A stretch of 33,145 nt of DNA from Burkholderia sp. E7m39 (GCA_001319865.1 BBSL01000329.1:1-33145), one strand, 5' to 3'; positions 1 to 8,098 are shown, counted from the first letter of the stretch. The notes: a model not told the origin generated them from the letters alone. Numbers and translations are program-made.

Positions 1-75
1 ACATCGAGAGAGTTAAGCGTTAAGACTCCGGTAAGGAAGGTTGCCCAAGATGATCGGCAACCAACGGAGATTTTC

Positions 76-495
76 GTGAGCAAATCATTTCATTCGCTGC
101 CGGCCGGGTACGGGGTGCTCGTGCTGGTCTTCGCCGTGATCTCAATGGCGACAGCCAATGCTGCGACGCCATCAGAACTTCTCGGCACTTACCGTACGCA
201 GTCTGGCAATACTGAGCCCGCCCCGTCGCGCGGGCAACAGTTCTTCAATTCCTCTCACGGCCATGAGTGGCGTTGCGCTTCGTGCCACGGCGCGGTACCC
301 ACGCAGACGGGGAGGCATGTCGTCACCGGCAAGTCAATCGCACCTTTGGCTCCGGCGTTCAACCCGGACCGCTTTACCGACGCCTCGAAGGTTGAGAAAT
401 GGTTCCGCCGCAACTGCAACGACGTTGTCGGACGCGAGTGCAGTGCAGCGGAGAAAGCGGATCTGATTGCGTGGCTTCTGACGCTCAAGCCGTAG
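76..495 (+). CDS. DUF1924 / SHP-like monoheme cytochrome c
   Basis: Periplasmic c-type cytochrome of 139 aa. A hydrophobic signal peptide covers about residues 10-29, with a likely cleavage after ANA. One heme-binding CASCH motif lies at residues 67-71. The C-terminal part carries RRNCNDVVGREC (111-122), resembling sphaeroides heme protein (SHP), in which an Asn serves as the distal heme ligand; N113 is the candidate here. The GTG start is chosen because GGAGA lies 5 bases upstream and the signal peptide begins there. It is the first gene of an operon with a diheme cytochrome, a b561-type protein and a two-component system, the known SHP-DHC-b context. In that family SHP binds oxygen or other small ligands and is reduced by the diheme partner. 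The family call is firm; the ligand role is inferred. Confidence 0.88.
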   Translation: MSKSFHSLPAGYGVLVLVFAVISMATANAATPSELLGTYRTQSGNTEPAPSRGQQFFNSSHGHEWRCASCHGAVPTQTGRHVVTGKSIAPLAPAFNPDRFTDASKVEKWFRRNCNDVVGRECSAAEKADLIAWLLTLKP

Positions 496-539
496 CCGGC
501 TCCCTCCACTATCGAAAGTCCGTCCTCGGAGCGACTCCC

Positions 540-1025
540 ATGCAGTTCACGCTCGTGCCCCGTCATCTCGTTTGCGTCGCCGCTGTTATCGCTACCTTGA
601 TGCCCCCGATCGCTGCGGCCGAATCAGAAGGGACGCCCAGCCGGGTCGACGTGCTCCCAAAGTATCGGCAGGAATGCGCGACCTGCCATATCGCCTACCC
701 GCGGGACATGCTCCCTGCCGCGTCATGGCAGCGCATTGTGGGCAACCTGCAGCACCATTTCGGCACCGATGCGTCACTCGATGCCGACTCCGTCAGGCAG
801 ATTTCGGCGTGGCTCTCCGAAACTTCGGCGGGAGAAGCGGCCGCGCGCGCTGCTCCGCCCGAAGATCGCATCACCCGCTCTCGCTGGTTCCGGCAAGAGC
901 ACGCAGAAGTGCCTGCCGACACCTGGAAGCGTCCGATGATCAGAAGCGCGTCGAATTGCGCGGCCTGCCATACCCGTGCAGAACAAGGAAACTTCAATGA
1001 ACACTTCATCCGCATACCGCAATAA
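540..1025 (+). CDS. Diheme cytochrome c (DHC-like)
   Basis: Periplasmic diheme cytochrome c of 161 aa. A signal peptide spans about residues 1-27 (cleavage near IAAA). Two heme motifs are visible: CATCH at 46-50 and CAACH at 140-144. The ATG at 540 is preferred over an upstream in-frame start because CGGAG lies 8 bases before it and it begins the signal peptide. The gene follows the SHP-like cytochrome by 44 bases and overlaps the b561 gene by 29 bases, indicating translational coupling. In the SHP-DHC-b561 module this protein is thought to pass electrons from the membrane cytochrome b to the monoheme SHP. The final acceptor cannot be read from sequence. Confidence 0.87.
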   Translation: MQFTLVPRHLVCVAAVIATLMPPIAAAESEGTPSRVDVLPKYRQECATCHIAYPRDMLPAASWQRIVGNLQHHFGTDASLDADSVRQISAWLSETSAGEAAARAAPPEDRITRSRWFRQEHAEVPADTWKRPMIRSASNCAACHTRAEQGNFNEHFIRIPQ

Positions 1026-1722
1026 CAAGAGCACCCGCGATACGACCCAACGTCGTATTCTGGTTTGGGACGCTCCCGTACGGCTCTTCCACTGGCTGTT
1101 CGCGGCCTGCTTTGCGGGTGCATGGCTGACCGCGGAAAGCGAGCATTGGCGGCTCGTGCATGTCGCGCTAGGCTACACGGCGGGTGGTCTCGTGATATTT
1201 CGACTTGCATGGGGGCTGCTCGGGACGAAGTACGCCCGCTTTTCCAGCTTCGTTCGCGGCCCTTCGTACGTGGGGCGATATCTTGTTGGGATATTGCGCG
1301 GCCATCCGCAACGCCATGTTGGACACAACCCGGCAGGCGCCGTCGTCATCGTCGCCATGTTGGCTTTGGCATGCGCAGTGACCGTCACCGGTTGGGCGGC
1401 CTTCAACGATGTCGGAGGAAACTGGCTGGGTGAAGTGCACGAGGCTTTGGCCAGCATCATGCTTGGGCTGGTTGGCGTACATGTGGCCGGCGTCGTCGTG
1501 AGCAGCTGGCTTCATCGGGAGAATCTGGTTGGCGCGATGCTGAGTGGATACAAGTTCGGCCAACCGGAAGAAGGCATCAAACGCGCATGGCGAACGGTAG
1601 CGGCGATTGTGCTCGCCAGTGTGCTGATGTTCTGGTGGTGGCAGTGGCAAGTCGCACCCGCGCCAATGACGCCGAATGCCGCAGCAACTGCGCACCAGAC
1701 CGCCAGCGAAGATGCCGAGTGA
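997..1722 (+). CDS. Cytochrome b561-type membrane protein
   Basis: Integral membrane cytochrome b of 241 aa, in the prokaryotic b561 / Ni-hydrogenase cytochrome b-like family. Hydrophobic segments lie at about residues 28-47, 53-73, 111-133, 148-171 and 202-222. Candidate heme-ligand histidines are H32 (RLFHW), H55, H148 (EVHEA) and H162 (GVHVAG). The ATG at 997 is chosen because AAGGA lies 7 bases upstream; an in-frame GTG at 976 would add seven residues without a clear ribosome site. It likely takes electrons from quinol and delivers them to the diheme cytochrome encoded just upstream. The tail after the last helix is Ala/Thr-rich and probably unstructured. Confidence 0.87.
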   Translation: MNTSSAYRNNKSTRDTTQRRILVWDAPVRLFHWLFAACFAGAWLTAESEHWRLVHVALGYTAGGLVIFRLAWGLLGTKYARFSSFVRGPSYVGRYLVGILRGHPQRHVGHNPAGAVVIVAMLALACAVTVTGWAAFNDVGGNWLGEVHEALASIMLGLVGVHVAGVVVSSWLHRENLVGAMLSGYKFGQPEEGIKRAWRTVAAIVLASVLMFWWWQWQVAPAPMTPNAAATAHQTASEDAE

Positions 1723-1746
1723 CGACCTTCAAATGTTAAGGACATC

Positions 1747-2418
1747 ATGCGTATCCTTCTCGTCGAAGATGATCCGTTGCTTGGCGACGGAATTCGCGCG
1801 GGTCTTCGGCAAGCAGGGTTTCAGGTCGACTGGGTTCGCGACGGCCAGGCTGCCGAGACCGAACTGCGTACACGGTCCTACGCGGCCGCCGTTCTGGATC
1901 TGGGGCTTCCGCTCAAGGATGGCATCGACGTCCTGTCGTCGGTGCGTCACGCGGGCGTGACCGTGCCCGTGCTTGTGCTGACTGCACGCGATACGGTTCT
2001 CGATCGTGTCCGGGGACTCGACATCGGTGCCGACGACTACGTCGTCAAGCCCATCGATCTTCTGGAGCTTGCCGCTCGCCTGCGAGCGCTCGTGCGTCGC
2101 GCGCACGGTCAGCCGCAGGAAAGGCTGGAGGTGCGGGACGTCACGCTCGAACCCGCTGCGAGACTTGTCTACCGGAATGGAGAACGCATCACCGTCTCCA
2201 CCCGCGAGTACGACCTTCTGTACGTACTGATGCTCAACGCGGACCGAGTCATGTCGCGCGAACAGCTGGAGCAGGCCATGTACGGCTGGGGTCAAGAAGT
2301 GGAGAGCAACGCAGTTGAAGTGCACATCCATCGCCTGCGCGCCAAACTCGGCGGTGACCTGATCAGAACAGTTCGTGGCGTCGGCTACGTCCTGATGCGA
2401 GAGGGTTCCGCTCCGTGA
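1747..2418 (+). CDS. OmpR/PhoB-family response regulator (QseB-like)
   Basis: Two-component response regulator of 223 aa. The receiver domain (about 1-115) has the acidic pair D8/D9, phospho-acceptor D51, T79 and K101. The C-terminal winged helix (about 127-219) ends in the typical RTVRGVGYVL. This is the architecture of QseB/PmrA-type regulators. It starts 24 bases after the b561 gene and overlaps the downstream kinase gene by 4 bases, so the pair is co-transcribed with the cytochromes. QseBC-like pairs are a known companion of SHP-DHC-b561 clusters, and autoregulation of the operon is likely. A TTAAG direct repeat at 13-24 is a possible target, but its spacing differs from the classical PmrA/QseB box. 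Confidence 0.93.
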   Translation: MRILLVEDDPLLGDGIRAGLRQAGFQVDWVRDGQAAETELRTRSYAAAVLDLGLPLKDGIDVLSSVRHAGVTVPVLVLTARDTVLDRVRGLDIGADDYVVKPIDLLELAARLRALVRRAHGQPQERLEVRDVTLEPAARLVYRNGERITVSTREYDLLYVLMLNADRVMSREQLEQAMYGWGQEVESNAVEVHIHRLRAKLGGDLIRTVRGVGYVLMREGSAP

Positions 2419-3770
2419 TGATCCTGCCTCGCTCATTGCAGGGACGTTTGCTGGTGCTGGTCATTGGCGGCGTGGTCGTCGTATGGCTGATCACTGCGTT
2501 GTTCATCTGGCGTGACGCCCGCCGGGAACTCGACGAACTGCTCGACAGTCACCTCGCGCAGGCAGCTGCACTGCTGGTGGTCCAGCAGACACAATCGATT
2601 GACGACGACGATGGCGAGGTCGATGCGCGCGTTTCGCATCCCTATGCACCGAAGGTTGCTTTCCAGATTTTTCATGAAGGAGAGACAGTCGTGCGTTCGG
2701 CCAATGCACCGGCTGAACCGATGATTTCCGTCAATGGCGAGTTCGGACAGGGTTTCGCGACGGTGCAACTTAATGGTGATGCGTGGCGCGTGTTCGCCGT
2801 GCACGGAACGGGAAGGGATACACGCATCTATGTCGGTGAGCGTATCGATTCGCGCACGGACATACTGCTAGCGGTATTGCGCGGAACATTGTGGCCCATG
2901 TTGGCCGCGCTGCCCCTTCTTGGACTTGCCACCTGGTGGGCAGTGCGACAAGGCGTGATGCCGCTTAAGAAGCTGGGGCGCAGCATTGCGCAGCGTGGGC
3001 CGGATGATCTGGCTCCCGTCATGATGACGCAAACGCCTGCCGAAATGTCCCCGGTGCTCGAAGCGCTCAACCAGCTATTCGAGCGTATCCAGACGGTATG
3101 GGACGCAGAACGCCGGTTCACTGCCGATGCCGCGCACGAGTTGCGCACACCTATCGCGGCGATCAGGTCGCAGGCTCAGGTCGCGTTGGCAGAAACAGAC
3201 GATCGCCTCCGTCAGCACGCGCTACGCGCCACCATCGAAGGTTGTGACCGTGCGACGCGTCTCGTTAGCCAGTTGCTGGTGCTTTCAAGACTAGATTCCG
3301 GCGCCACCCTCGAGTTCAAGCGGGTCAATCTGAGCGCACTTGCGCAACGGGTGGCCGCAGAACTGGCGCCGACGGCGATCGCGAAACGGCAGTCGCTAGA
3401 ACTCGACGGTGCAACGCCCTGCCACGTCATCGGCAACGAAATATTGCTCGCGGCTTTGATTCGCAACCTCGTGGAGAATGCCATCCGTTACAGCCCGCCT
3501 GGCGCGTCCGTGTTCATCAGAACGGCGACAGATGACGGCAAAGCGCTTCTGCTGGTTGAGGACAGCGGTCCTGGCCTCGCCGATACGGATCGTCGGCGAT
3601 TGGGTGAGCGCTTCTTTCGTGTTCCGGGTACCGGCGAAAGCGGCAGTGGTCTTGGTTGGTCGATCGTCCAGCGAATCGTCGCCCTTCACGCGGCAACAGT
3701 CGATGTGCGCCGCTCTAAACCTCTCGGGGGGCTTGCAGTCGAGGTGACGTGGCATGGTGCCGATACATGA
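2415..3770 (+). CDS. Sensor histidine kinase (QseC-like)
   Basis: Membrane-bound sensor kinase of 451 aa. A first transmembrane helix lies at about residues 11-31 and a second at about 152-177, enclosing a periplasmic sensor region of roughly 120 residues. A HAMP linker follows (about 178-232). The H-box has phospho-acceptor H241 in AAHELRTP. The ATPase domain shows an N-box (RNLVENAIRYSPPG), DSGPGL and GSGLGWSIV. The GTG at 2415 overlaps the regulator's stop codon; the ATG at 2418 is an equally possible start, and GAGGG lies 9 or 12 bases upstream. It should phosphorylate the regulator encoded immediately upstream. The signal sensed is unknown; the operon suggests redox or a heme ligand. Confidence 0.92.
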   Translation: MMILPRSLQGRLLVLVIGGVVVVWLITALFIWRDARRELDELLDSHLAQAAALLVVQQTQSIDDDDGEVDARVSHPYAPKVAFQIFHEGETVVRSANAPAEPMISVNGEFGQGFATVQLNGDAWRVFAVHGTGRDTRIYVGERIDSRTDILLAVLRGTLWPMLAALPLLGLATWWAVRQGVMPLKKLGRSIAQRGPDDLAPVMMTQTPAEMSPVLEALNQLFERIQTVWDAERRFTADAAHELRTPIAAIRSQAQVALAETDDRLRQHALRATIEGCDRATRLVSQLLVLSRLDSGATLEFKRVNLSALAQRVAAELAPTAIAKRQSLELDGATPCHVIGNEILLAALIRNLVENAIRYSPPGASVFIRTATDDGKALLLVEDSGPGLADTDRRRLGERFFRVPGTGESGSGLGWSIVQRIVALHAATVDVRRSKPLGGLAVEVTWHGADT

Positions 3771-3856
3771 TCTGCATCAACGCGCCATGCCCGGGGCGAC
3801 CGTCCTTCGTTCAGCTCGACTGCGAGTCCCCGGCCGGTGGTTAGCGGCGTTGCATT

Positions 3857-4870
3857 TCACAAAGCCTGCATCGCCGCATCGATGACGAGCCCGCCGGGTA
3901 ACAGTTCCCGGCGAGGAAACTTGACCAGCACGAACGACCGAATCGCGGCCCGCTTGCCTGGAATGCGGGCGAAATGAAATTCGATATCTGTCCCTGCCTT
4001 GCTAGCCGGCGCTTGTACGACATTCATGGAATCGATCCGAATATGCCTGCTCTTTATGTGCAGATGATCGGCAGGATGCTGGAACACGTTGCAAACACAC
4101 TCCAGTTCGAGTTCGAGCGATTGCTCAGGCACTCTGAGTCGCGCAAGCGCACGTGAATTGTTCTCGATCTCTGTCTGGATGCGAGCCAACTCATCCGGCG
4201 CGGTCGCCGCAGGTTCACCGACTACGCCACGTAAGCCCGCGCCCTGGCTTTGAAGCAAGGCAATGCGTTTGTCGATGAGGGTTCTCGACTGATCTGCCAG
4301 ATCGCGCCGGTTTGCCGCAAGGCTTTCGAAACCAGCCAACGCCAGCTGATCGATCAGTCTGCATCCGATTTCGTTACGTAATCCCTCCTCTGAACCGCTG
4401 CAGATTCTGACGCGATGGTCACTGAAACACAGCGTGGTTTGCGGCACGTCGTGACGGATGGAATCACCTTCGAGCGCAACGCCCAAAATGTGCCGCTCGA
4501 TCATTGCCATGCCTAGCACCGCATATGCCTCGGTCAATCCCGCGTCGCGCTCGAACAGCGCGCGTAATCCTTCCGAGCGGCTAAATGCTTGGGCCAGATC
4601 GCCAGGCGTGGCGAAGAGTGAACGCATCACCGGGTCCGACGACCACGCTTGGGCATTGGCATCGCGCACCGCTGGCAAGGATGCGACGAGATCGTCCGTG
4701 TAGCTGAGTGCCGTATGGAGCGATTGCGCCAGACGCGCCTCGTGGCGACGCGCGCTTCTCAGTCGTGGATTCATTGCAAGCACGCGTGCGACTGCGTCGC
4801 CGATCCTGCTCTCGCTGTCCGGGTCCGACGGTGCCCGCCGGTGCATCAGGAAATCGCTGAGCAAGCCCAT
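3857..4870 (-). CDS. Hypothetical protein, 337 aa
   Basis: I do not recognise a family. The protein appears soluble, with no signal peptide or membrane helix. The N-terminal 150 residues are mainly charged and Ala/Leu-rich helix. Residues about 195-260 (ESLAANRRDLADQS onward to RIQTEIENNSRALARL) look helical and coiled-coil forming. The C-terminal 70 residues are predicted to be beta-rich. The start is well supported by GGAGAG upstream of the ATG. It lies downstream of a perfect FNR-type site at 5191-5204 and a putative terminator at 5049-5099, so expression may depend on read-through from that promoter. It converges with the histidine kinase gene that ends at 3770. Confidence 0.75.
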   Translation of the reverse strand: MGLLSDFLMHRRAPSDPDSESRIGDAVARVLAMNPRLRSARRHEARLAQSLHTALSYTDDLVASLPAVRDANAQAWSSDPVMRSLFATPGDLAQAFSRSEGLRALFERDAGLTEAYAVLGMAMIERHILGVALEGDSIRHDVPQTTLCFSDHRVRICSGSEEGLRNEIGCRLIDQLALAGFESLAANRRDLADQSRTLIDKRIALLQSQGAGLRGVVGEPAATAPDELARIQTEIENNSRALARLRVPEQSLELELECVCNVFQHPADHLHIKSRHIRIDSMNVVQAPASKAGTDIEFHFARIPGKRAAIRSFVLVKFPRRELLPGGLVIDAAMQAL

Positions 4871-5043
4871 TTGTCGCTCTCCGGTTGGTTTGTCCTTGCT
4901 GCTTCCGCCTCCGTGCGCTCAACCTGCTTCTGTGCGACGGGATTGAGCCGGTACAGCACTACTTGCGCCATGTCGCGGTTGGCGGGTCCCGCGCGGTAGT
5001 GAGCAGCGAGAGAAGACAGGGGCAGCCAGGTGGTGATACGAGG

Positions 5044-5099
5044 AAAAAGACCCGCCAGGCGTCGCCTTTGCGAGGGTTCCGGCTATGCAACCGGCGGGT
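5044..5099 (-). terminator. Putative intrinsic terminator
   Basis: On the minus strand a perfect 7-bp stem joins 5099-5093 and 5056-5050. The enclosed 36 bases can form smaller hairpins, such as AGGC-GAC-GCCT. The stem is followed by one C and five T residues (5048-5044). The long loop makes this less certain than a simple hairpin. Confidence 0.5.
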
Positions 5100-5156
5100 T
5101 CCAATGTCAGCAACAACACCAGACAGCCGGGAGGTGAAACGAAAGCGGCCGCTGGC
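5044..5156 (-). ncRNA. Putative FNR/ANR-activated small RNA
   Basis: This is inferred from promoter and terminator signals. A perfect FNR-type site lies at 5191-5204. On the minus strand a -10-like TATCGT is at 5168-5163, placing the start near 5156, 41.5 bases from the box centre. About 57 bases later begins a stem of ACCCGCC (5099-5093) with GGCGGGT (5056-5050), followed by CTTTTT (5049-5044), an intrinsic-terminator arrangement. The transcript would be about 113 nt. No reading frame with a ribosome site was seen inside it. It could instead be a regulated leader of the 337-aa gene downstream, with the hairpin as an attenuator. Confidence 0.45.
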
Positions 5157-5190
5157 AAAGCTACGATAGGAGGAAGTCGGCGTGGCCCGT

Positions 5191-5204
5191 TTGATTTGTA
5201 TCAA
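5191..5204 (-). promoter_or_regulatory. FNR/ANR box, perfect
   Basis: TTGATTTGTATCAA matches TTGAT-N4-ATCAA at all ten fixed positions. A minus-strand TATCGT (5168-5163) sits at class II spacing, pointing toward the putative small RNA and the 337-aa gene. In the other direction lies only the 3' end of the PAS kinase gene, so leftward transcription is the sensible reading. Confidence 0.8.
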
Positions 5205-5226
5205 CGGGGCTATGACGGAGCCATTA

Positions 5227-6717
5227 TCAGCGGCGAACGATAGTATCGATCGGTAACCGGATCTGGACGCGAAATCCACCATCCGATCTGTTCACGAACG
5301 ACGCGTCACCATTGAGTTGCCGGACGCGCTCGCGAATGCCGAGCAGACCCAGCGAGTCCGGCTTGTTACCGGTCGCTGAAGCGGCGCCGCGTCCGTTGTC
5401 ATCGATACGGACTTCGCATTCCTGGCTTTCAAGCTCGATCGCGACGACGACTTCTGTCGCAAATGCATGACGCGCGACGTTGGTCAGCGCCTCCTGAACG
5501 ATGCGAAAGATGGCGGTCGCGGCGGTATCGCTGAAATCCAGTTCTCCCACAGACAGCTGGGTGCTCACCTTGATCCCGTAGCGTTTGCCGAACTCATCCG
5601 CCAGCCACTCGACGGCGGGCAGCAATCCCAGATCGTCCAGCATGGTGGGGCGCAGATTCGATGCGATGCGCCGGATCGCACTCATTGTGTCGTCGGCCTG
5701 CCCCACTAGACCGCGCGCCTTCGCGGCAGTCGCCGAGGTGTAGTGACCGGCCTCGACCTCCTGCTGCAGGACGACGGCGCTCATTTTCAAGGCGGTCAAC
5801 TGCTGGCCGAGGTCGTCATGCAGTTCGCGGGCGATCCTCTTCTTCTCCTCTTCCCGCGCCCGCTCGGTCGCTACGGCGAGTTCGCCCAGGTGTTCGAGCT
5901 GCTCCAGCCGTTTATGCTCCGTCAGGTCACGTGTCACTTTAGTGAAGCCCTGGAGCGCGCCCTTGTCATCGCGAATGGGCGTGATAATAGCGTCCGCCCA
6001 GAAACGCGAGCCATCGCGCCGGATGCGCCATCCTTCGGCTTCGGAGCGACCCTGCATGGACGCAGTCTCGAGCATGCGTTCGGGCAAACCCGCCGCCCGT
6101 GCTTCCGGCGGATAGAAGACGGAAAAATGGCAACCGATAATTTCGGCGGCACAATAGCCTTTTATCCGCTGCGCTCCCGTATTCCAGGAAGTCACCTCGC
6201 CCGTCGGACTTAACATGAAGATCGCGTAGTCTTCGACGCTGTCGATCATCGCCTGCAGACGTTGCTCGCTTCTGCGAAGTCTTGCTTCGATCAGATGCCT
6301 GTGCGAGAAATCGTTCGTGACGGCTGCAAAGCCAGCCAGATCGCCCTGCTCACGTCTCTGTGCGACGATCAGCACGCTCGCCCAGAACCGTGTCCCGTCC
6401 TTCCGCGCATACCATCCCTCATAACATGCTTGCCCGGTCGCTGCGGCTCTGGCCAGAATGTCAGAGGGATCGGGCATGCCAGCCGACGCGCCCGGATAGA
6501 GTACCGAAAACGGCTCGCCGAGGATTTCCCCCGCCCCATACCCTGTGATGTGTTCGGCGGCCGCATTCCATGTCTCGACCTGCCCATGCGTGTCGAGCGT
6601 GAAAATGGCGAATTCGCCTTCGATATCAATGGCGAGATGATAGCCGTGTTCCCCGGAAACCTTGTCTTCCGGCCCCGCCTTATCGTCGCCCATGCCGCGT
6701 GCACTCGCGCTGCTCAT
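5227..6717 (-). CDS. Two-PAS sensor histidine kinase, NarX/HisKA_3 type
   Basis: Cytoplasmic sensor kinase of 496 aa without transmembrane helices. It has two PAS domains (about 30-140 and 155-270), each with NxGxxxxxGY-like and FW motifs. The HisKA_3 dimerisation domain has H300 in IARELHDDLGQQL. The ATPase domain near the C-terminus carries DNGRG and SLGLLGIRERV. Such kinases normally phosphorylate a LuxR/NarL-type regulator, but none is encoded in this window, so it appears orphan here. AGGAGG precedes the ATG. It follows the 87-aa gene by 88 bases on the same strand and may share its promoter. Two soluble PAS domains among genes under FNR-type sites suggest redox or oxygen sensing, but no heme or FAD contact residue can be asserted. 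Confidence 0.9.
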   Translation of the reverse strand: MSSASARGMGDDKAGPEDKVSGEHGYHLAIDIEGEFAIFTLDTHGQVETWNAAAEHITGYGAGEILGEPFSVLYPGASAGMPDPSDILARAAATGQACYEGWYARKDGTRFWASVLIVAQRREQGDLAGFAAVTNDFSHRHLIEARLRRSEQRLQAMIDSVEDYAIFMLSPTGEVTSWNTGAQRIKGYCAAEIIGCHFSVFYPPEARAAGLPERMLETASMQGRSEAEGWRIRRDGSRFWADAIITPIRDDKGALQGFTKVTRDLTEHKRLEQLEHLGELAVATERAREEEKKRIARELHDDLGQQLTALKMSAVVLQQEVEAGHYTSATAAKARGLVGQADDTMSAIRRIASNLRPTMLDDLGLLPAVEWLADEFGKRYGIKVSTQLSVGELDFSDTAATAIFRIVQEALTNVARHAFATEVVVAIELESQECEVRIDDNGRGAASATGNKPDSLGLLGIRERVRQLNGDASFVNRSDGGFRVQIRLPIDTIVRR

Positions 6718-6805
6718 ATGCGCCTCCTGTCATCGACACTGTGTCTGATTATCCGACTGGCCGGGAAGGACTGTACGGCTGCATGTGAGTACTGCAGAAC
6801 GCGTT

Positions 6806-7069
6806 TCACAGCACAGGGTCGCCGAGCTCCGGATATTCATTCGCAAGAATCCCGAAAACGTCAGCAGCCCGTGCAGGCAGGTTGTGTGCGAGGTGCCGTT
6901 GCAGATACTCGTCGGACCTGAGCCATGAATAGGCTCGGCTCACGTCGTCGACGGTGGGTTTGATGCGCATGATCTTCATCACGACATCGTCTTCGAAGGG
7001 CCCGATGATGGTACGTATCTCATTGGCCGTCGCTGCCGGTGCTTCTGTCACGGATGATGCCTTCATCAT
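6806..7069 (-). CDS. Hypothetical small protein, 87 aa
   Basis: I do not recognise this small acidic protein. After a short Ala/Thr-rich N-terminus it has a mostly helical core containing FEDDVVMKIM, a SRAYSWLRSDEYLQ helix and an LPARAADVFGIL helix, ending in YPELGDPVL. There is no signal peptide or membrane segment. The start is the first of two adjacent ATG codons (7069 or 7066), preceded by GGGGAG 3 or 6 bases upstream. A longer in-frame start at 7099 lacks a ribosome site. A degenerate FNR-like site with a TACATT -10 lies upstream, and the two-PAS kinase gene follows on the same strand. Confidence 0.7.
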   Translation of the reverse strand: MMKASSVTEAPAATANEIRTIIGPFEDDVVMKIMRIKPTVDDVSRAYSWLRSDEYLQRHLAHNLPARAADVFGILANEYPELGDPVL

Positions 7070-7147
7070 TTGCTCCCCTGGCAGGCCGCGGTCATGCACG
7101 ACCTGTTTCCCATTACGTCGAATGTACGGCCGTCCTGGCCGCCGCTA

Positions 7148-7161
7148 TTGGCCTCAATCAA
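7148..7161 (-). promoter_or_regulatory. Degenerate FNR-like box with -10
   Basis: On the plus strand the site reads TTGGCCTCAATCAA: one perfect half-site and one with two changes. The minus-strand hexamer TACATT (7126-7121) lies at about -41 spacing from the box centre, which is why I list this weak site. It would serve the 87-aa gene and the kinase behind it. Confidence 0.4.
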
Positions 7162-7300
7162 ATGGCGAACCGCCGCCCGGTGCGGCGTGGCGAACCGCCC
7201 GAGTGCGAGCGGCCCATCGGATCGAAGATGAGCGGGTGCTAAAGAATCGGGGTGGCCATCGCACCGTGTTCTATCGCGATACGGTTCGCTTCACTCGTGT

Positions 7301-7993
7301 CTACATCGCCGGGAGCGCCACCGGATACTCCATATGGCTGTTCACCTCTTTCACTCCGGGCACGTTTTCGGCAGCCACTCGAATAGCGTTGCTCTCTTCA
7401 TCGCTTGTGACGACACCCCAAAGATGCACGACGCCATCCTTGACCAGGATACTTTCGCGCGGCAGCGACCAACGCGTGTTCTTCAGGGCGGCCACAATAC
7501 CGTCCCGGATCGACTGATCATCCGCCGACGCCGATGCGTCTGGCCCGCTAACGATGCTGGCAAGTGCGCGGATCAGATTCGCGCGGCTCACCACACCTGT
7601 CACCCTTCCGTCCTTTACCACCGGCACGCGCTTGATTCGATGGCGTTCGAGCAACTCCGCGATCTCGCCAACCGGCGTATCTTCGCTGACGACGACGACT
7701 CCCGTCGTCATCAGATCACTCACCTTGTGGGAATGCTCTCTGACATATTCGCTCGCCAGTTCGCGAGTCGACGCCAGAAAATCCAGCCACCAGGCGCGCT
7801 TCGCCACCCCTGTGCCGATCTCGGCGCGGTGCAGCAGATCGCCCTCCGTAATCATGCCGACCAGCTCGCCTTTTTCATCGACGACAGGCATGCCGCTAAT
7901 GTGGTTGTCGGCCAGAGTCCTGGCTGCTTCCTGCACCGTCGTATCGGGATGTGCAAATGTGACGGACGTAGTCATGACATCAATTGCGCGCAT
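7301..7993 (-). CDS. CBS-CBS-BON domain protein
   Basis: Cytoplasmic protein of 230 aa. It has a tandem CBS (Bateman) module, with CBS1 at about 1-58 (VMTTS, ISGMPVVDEKGELVGMITEGDLL) and CBS2 at about 88-146 (LMTTGVVVV, IKRVPVVKDGRVTGVVSRANLI), and a C-terminal BON domain at about 160-224 (LVKDGVVHLWGVV). CBS pairs usually bind adenosine nucleotides and report energy charge; BON domains bind lipid or act as interaction modules. The start at 7993 has GGAGG eight bases upstream; the frame extends further 5' without a ribosome site. A perfect FNR box lies about 106 bases upstream. Likely an energy-stress regulator; its partner is unknown. Confidence 0.88.
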   Translation of the reverse strand: MRAIDVMTTSVTFAHPDTTVQEAARTLADNHISGMPVVDEKGELVGMITEGDLLHRAEIGTGVAKRAWWLDFLASTRELASEYVREHSHKVSDLMTTGVVVVSEDTPVGEIAELLERHRIKRVPVVKDGRVTGVVSRANLIRALASIVSGPDASASADDQSIRDGIVAALKNTRWSLPRESILVKDGVVHLWGVVTSDEESNAIRVAAENVPGVKEVNSHMEYPVALPAM

Positions 7994-8098
7994 TCTCGCT
8001 TCCTCCATGATGGTTGCGTGAACGGCAGGCATCTGCGTCCAGCCTTCGAACAACCGTCAACGCGTAACTCAATCTTCGGCTAGCGCCGCCCCTTGTAG

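Noticed and set aside
1729..2436. 235-codon minus-strand open frame opposite the response regulator
   Set aside because: Complete antisense shadow of a clearly identified regulator; no ribosome site or family.
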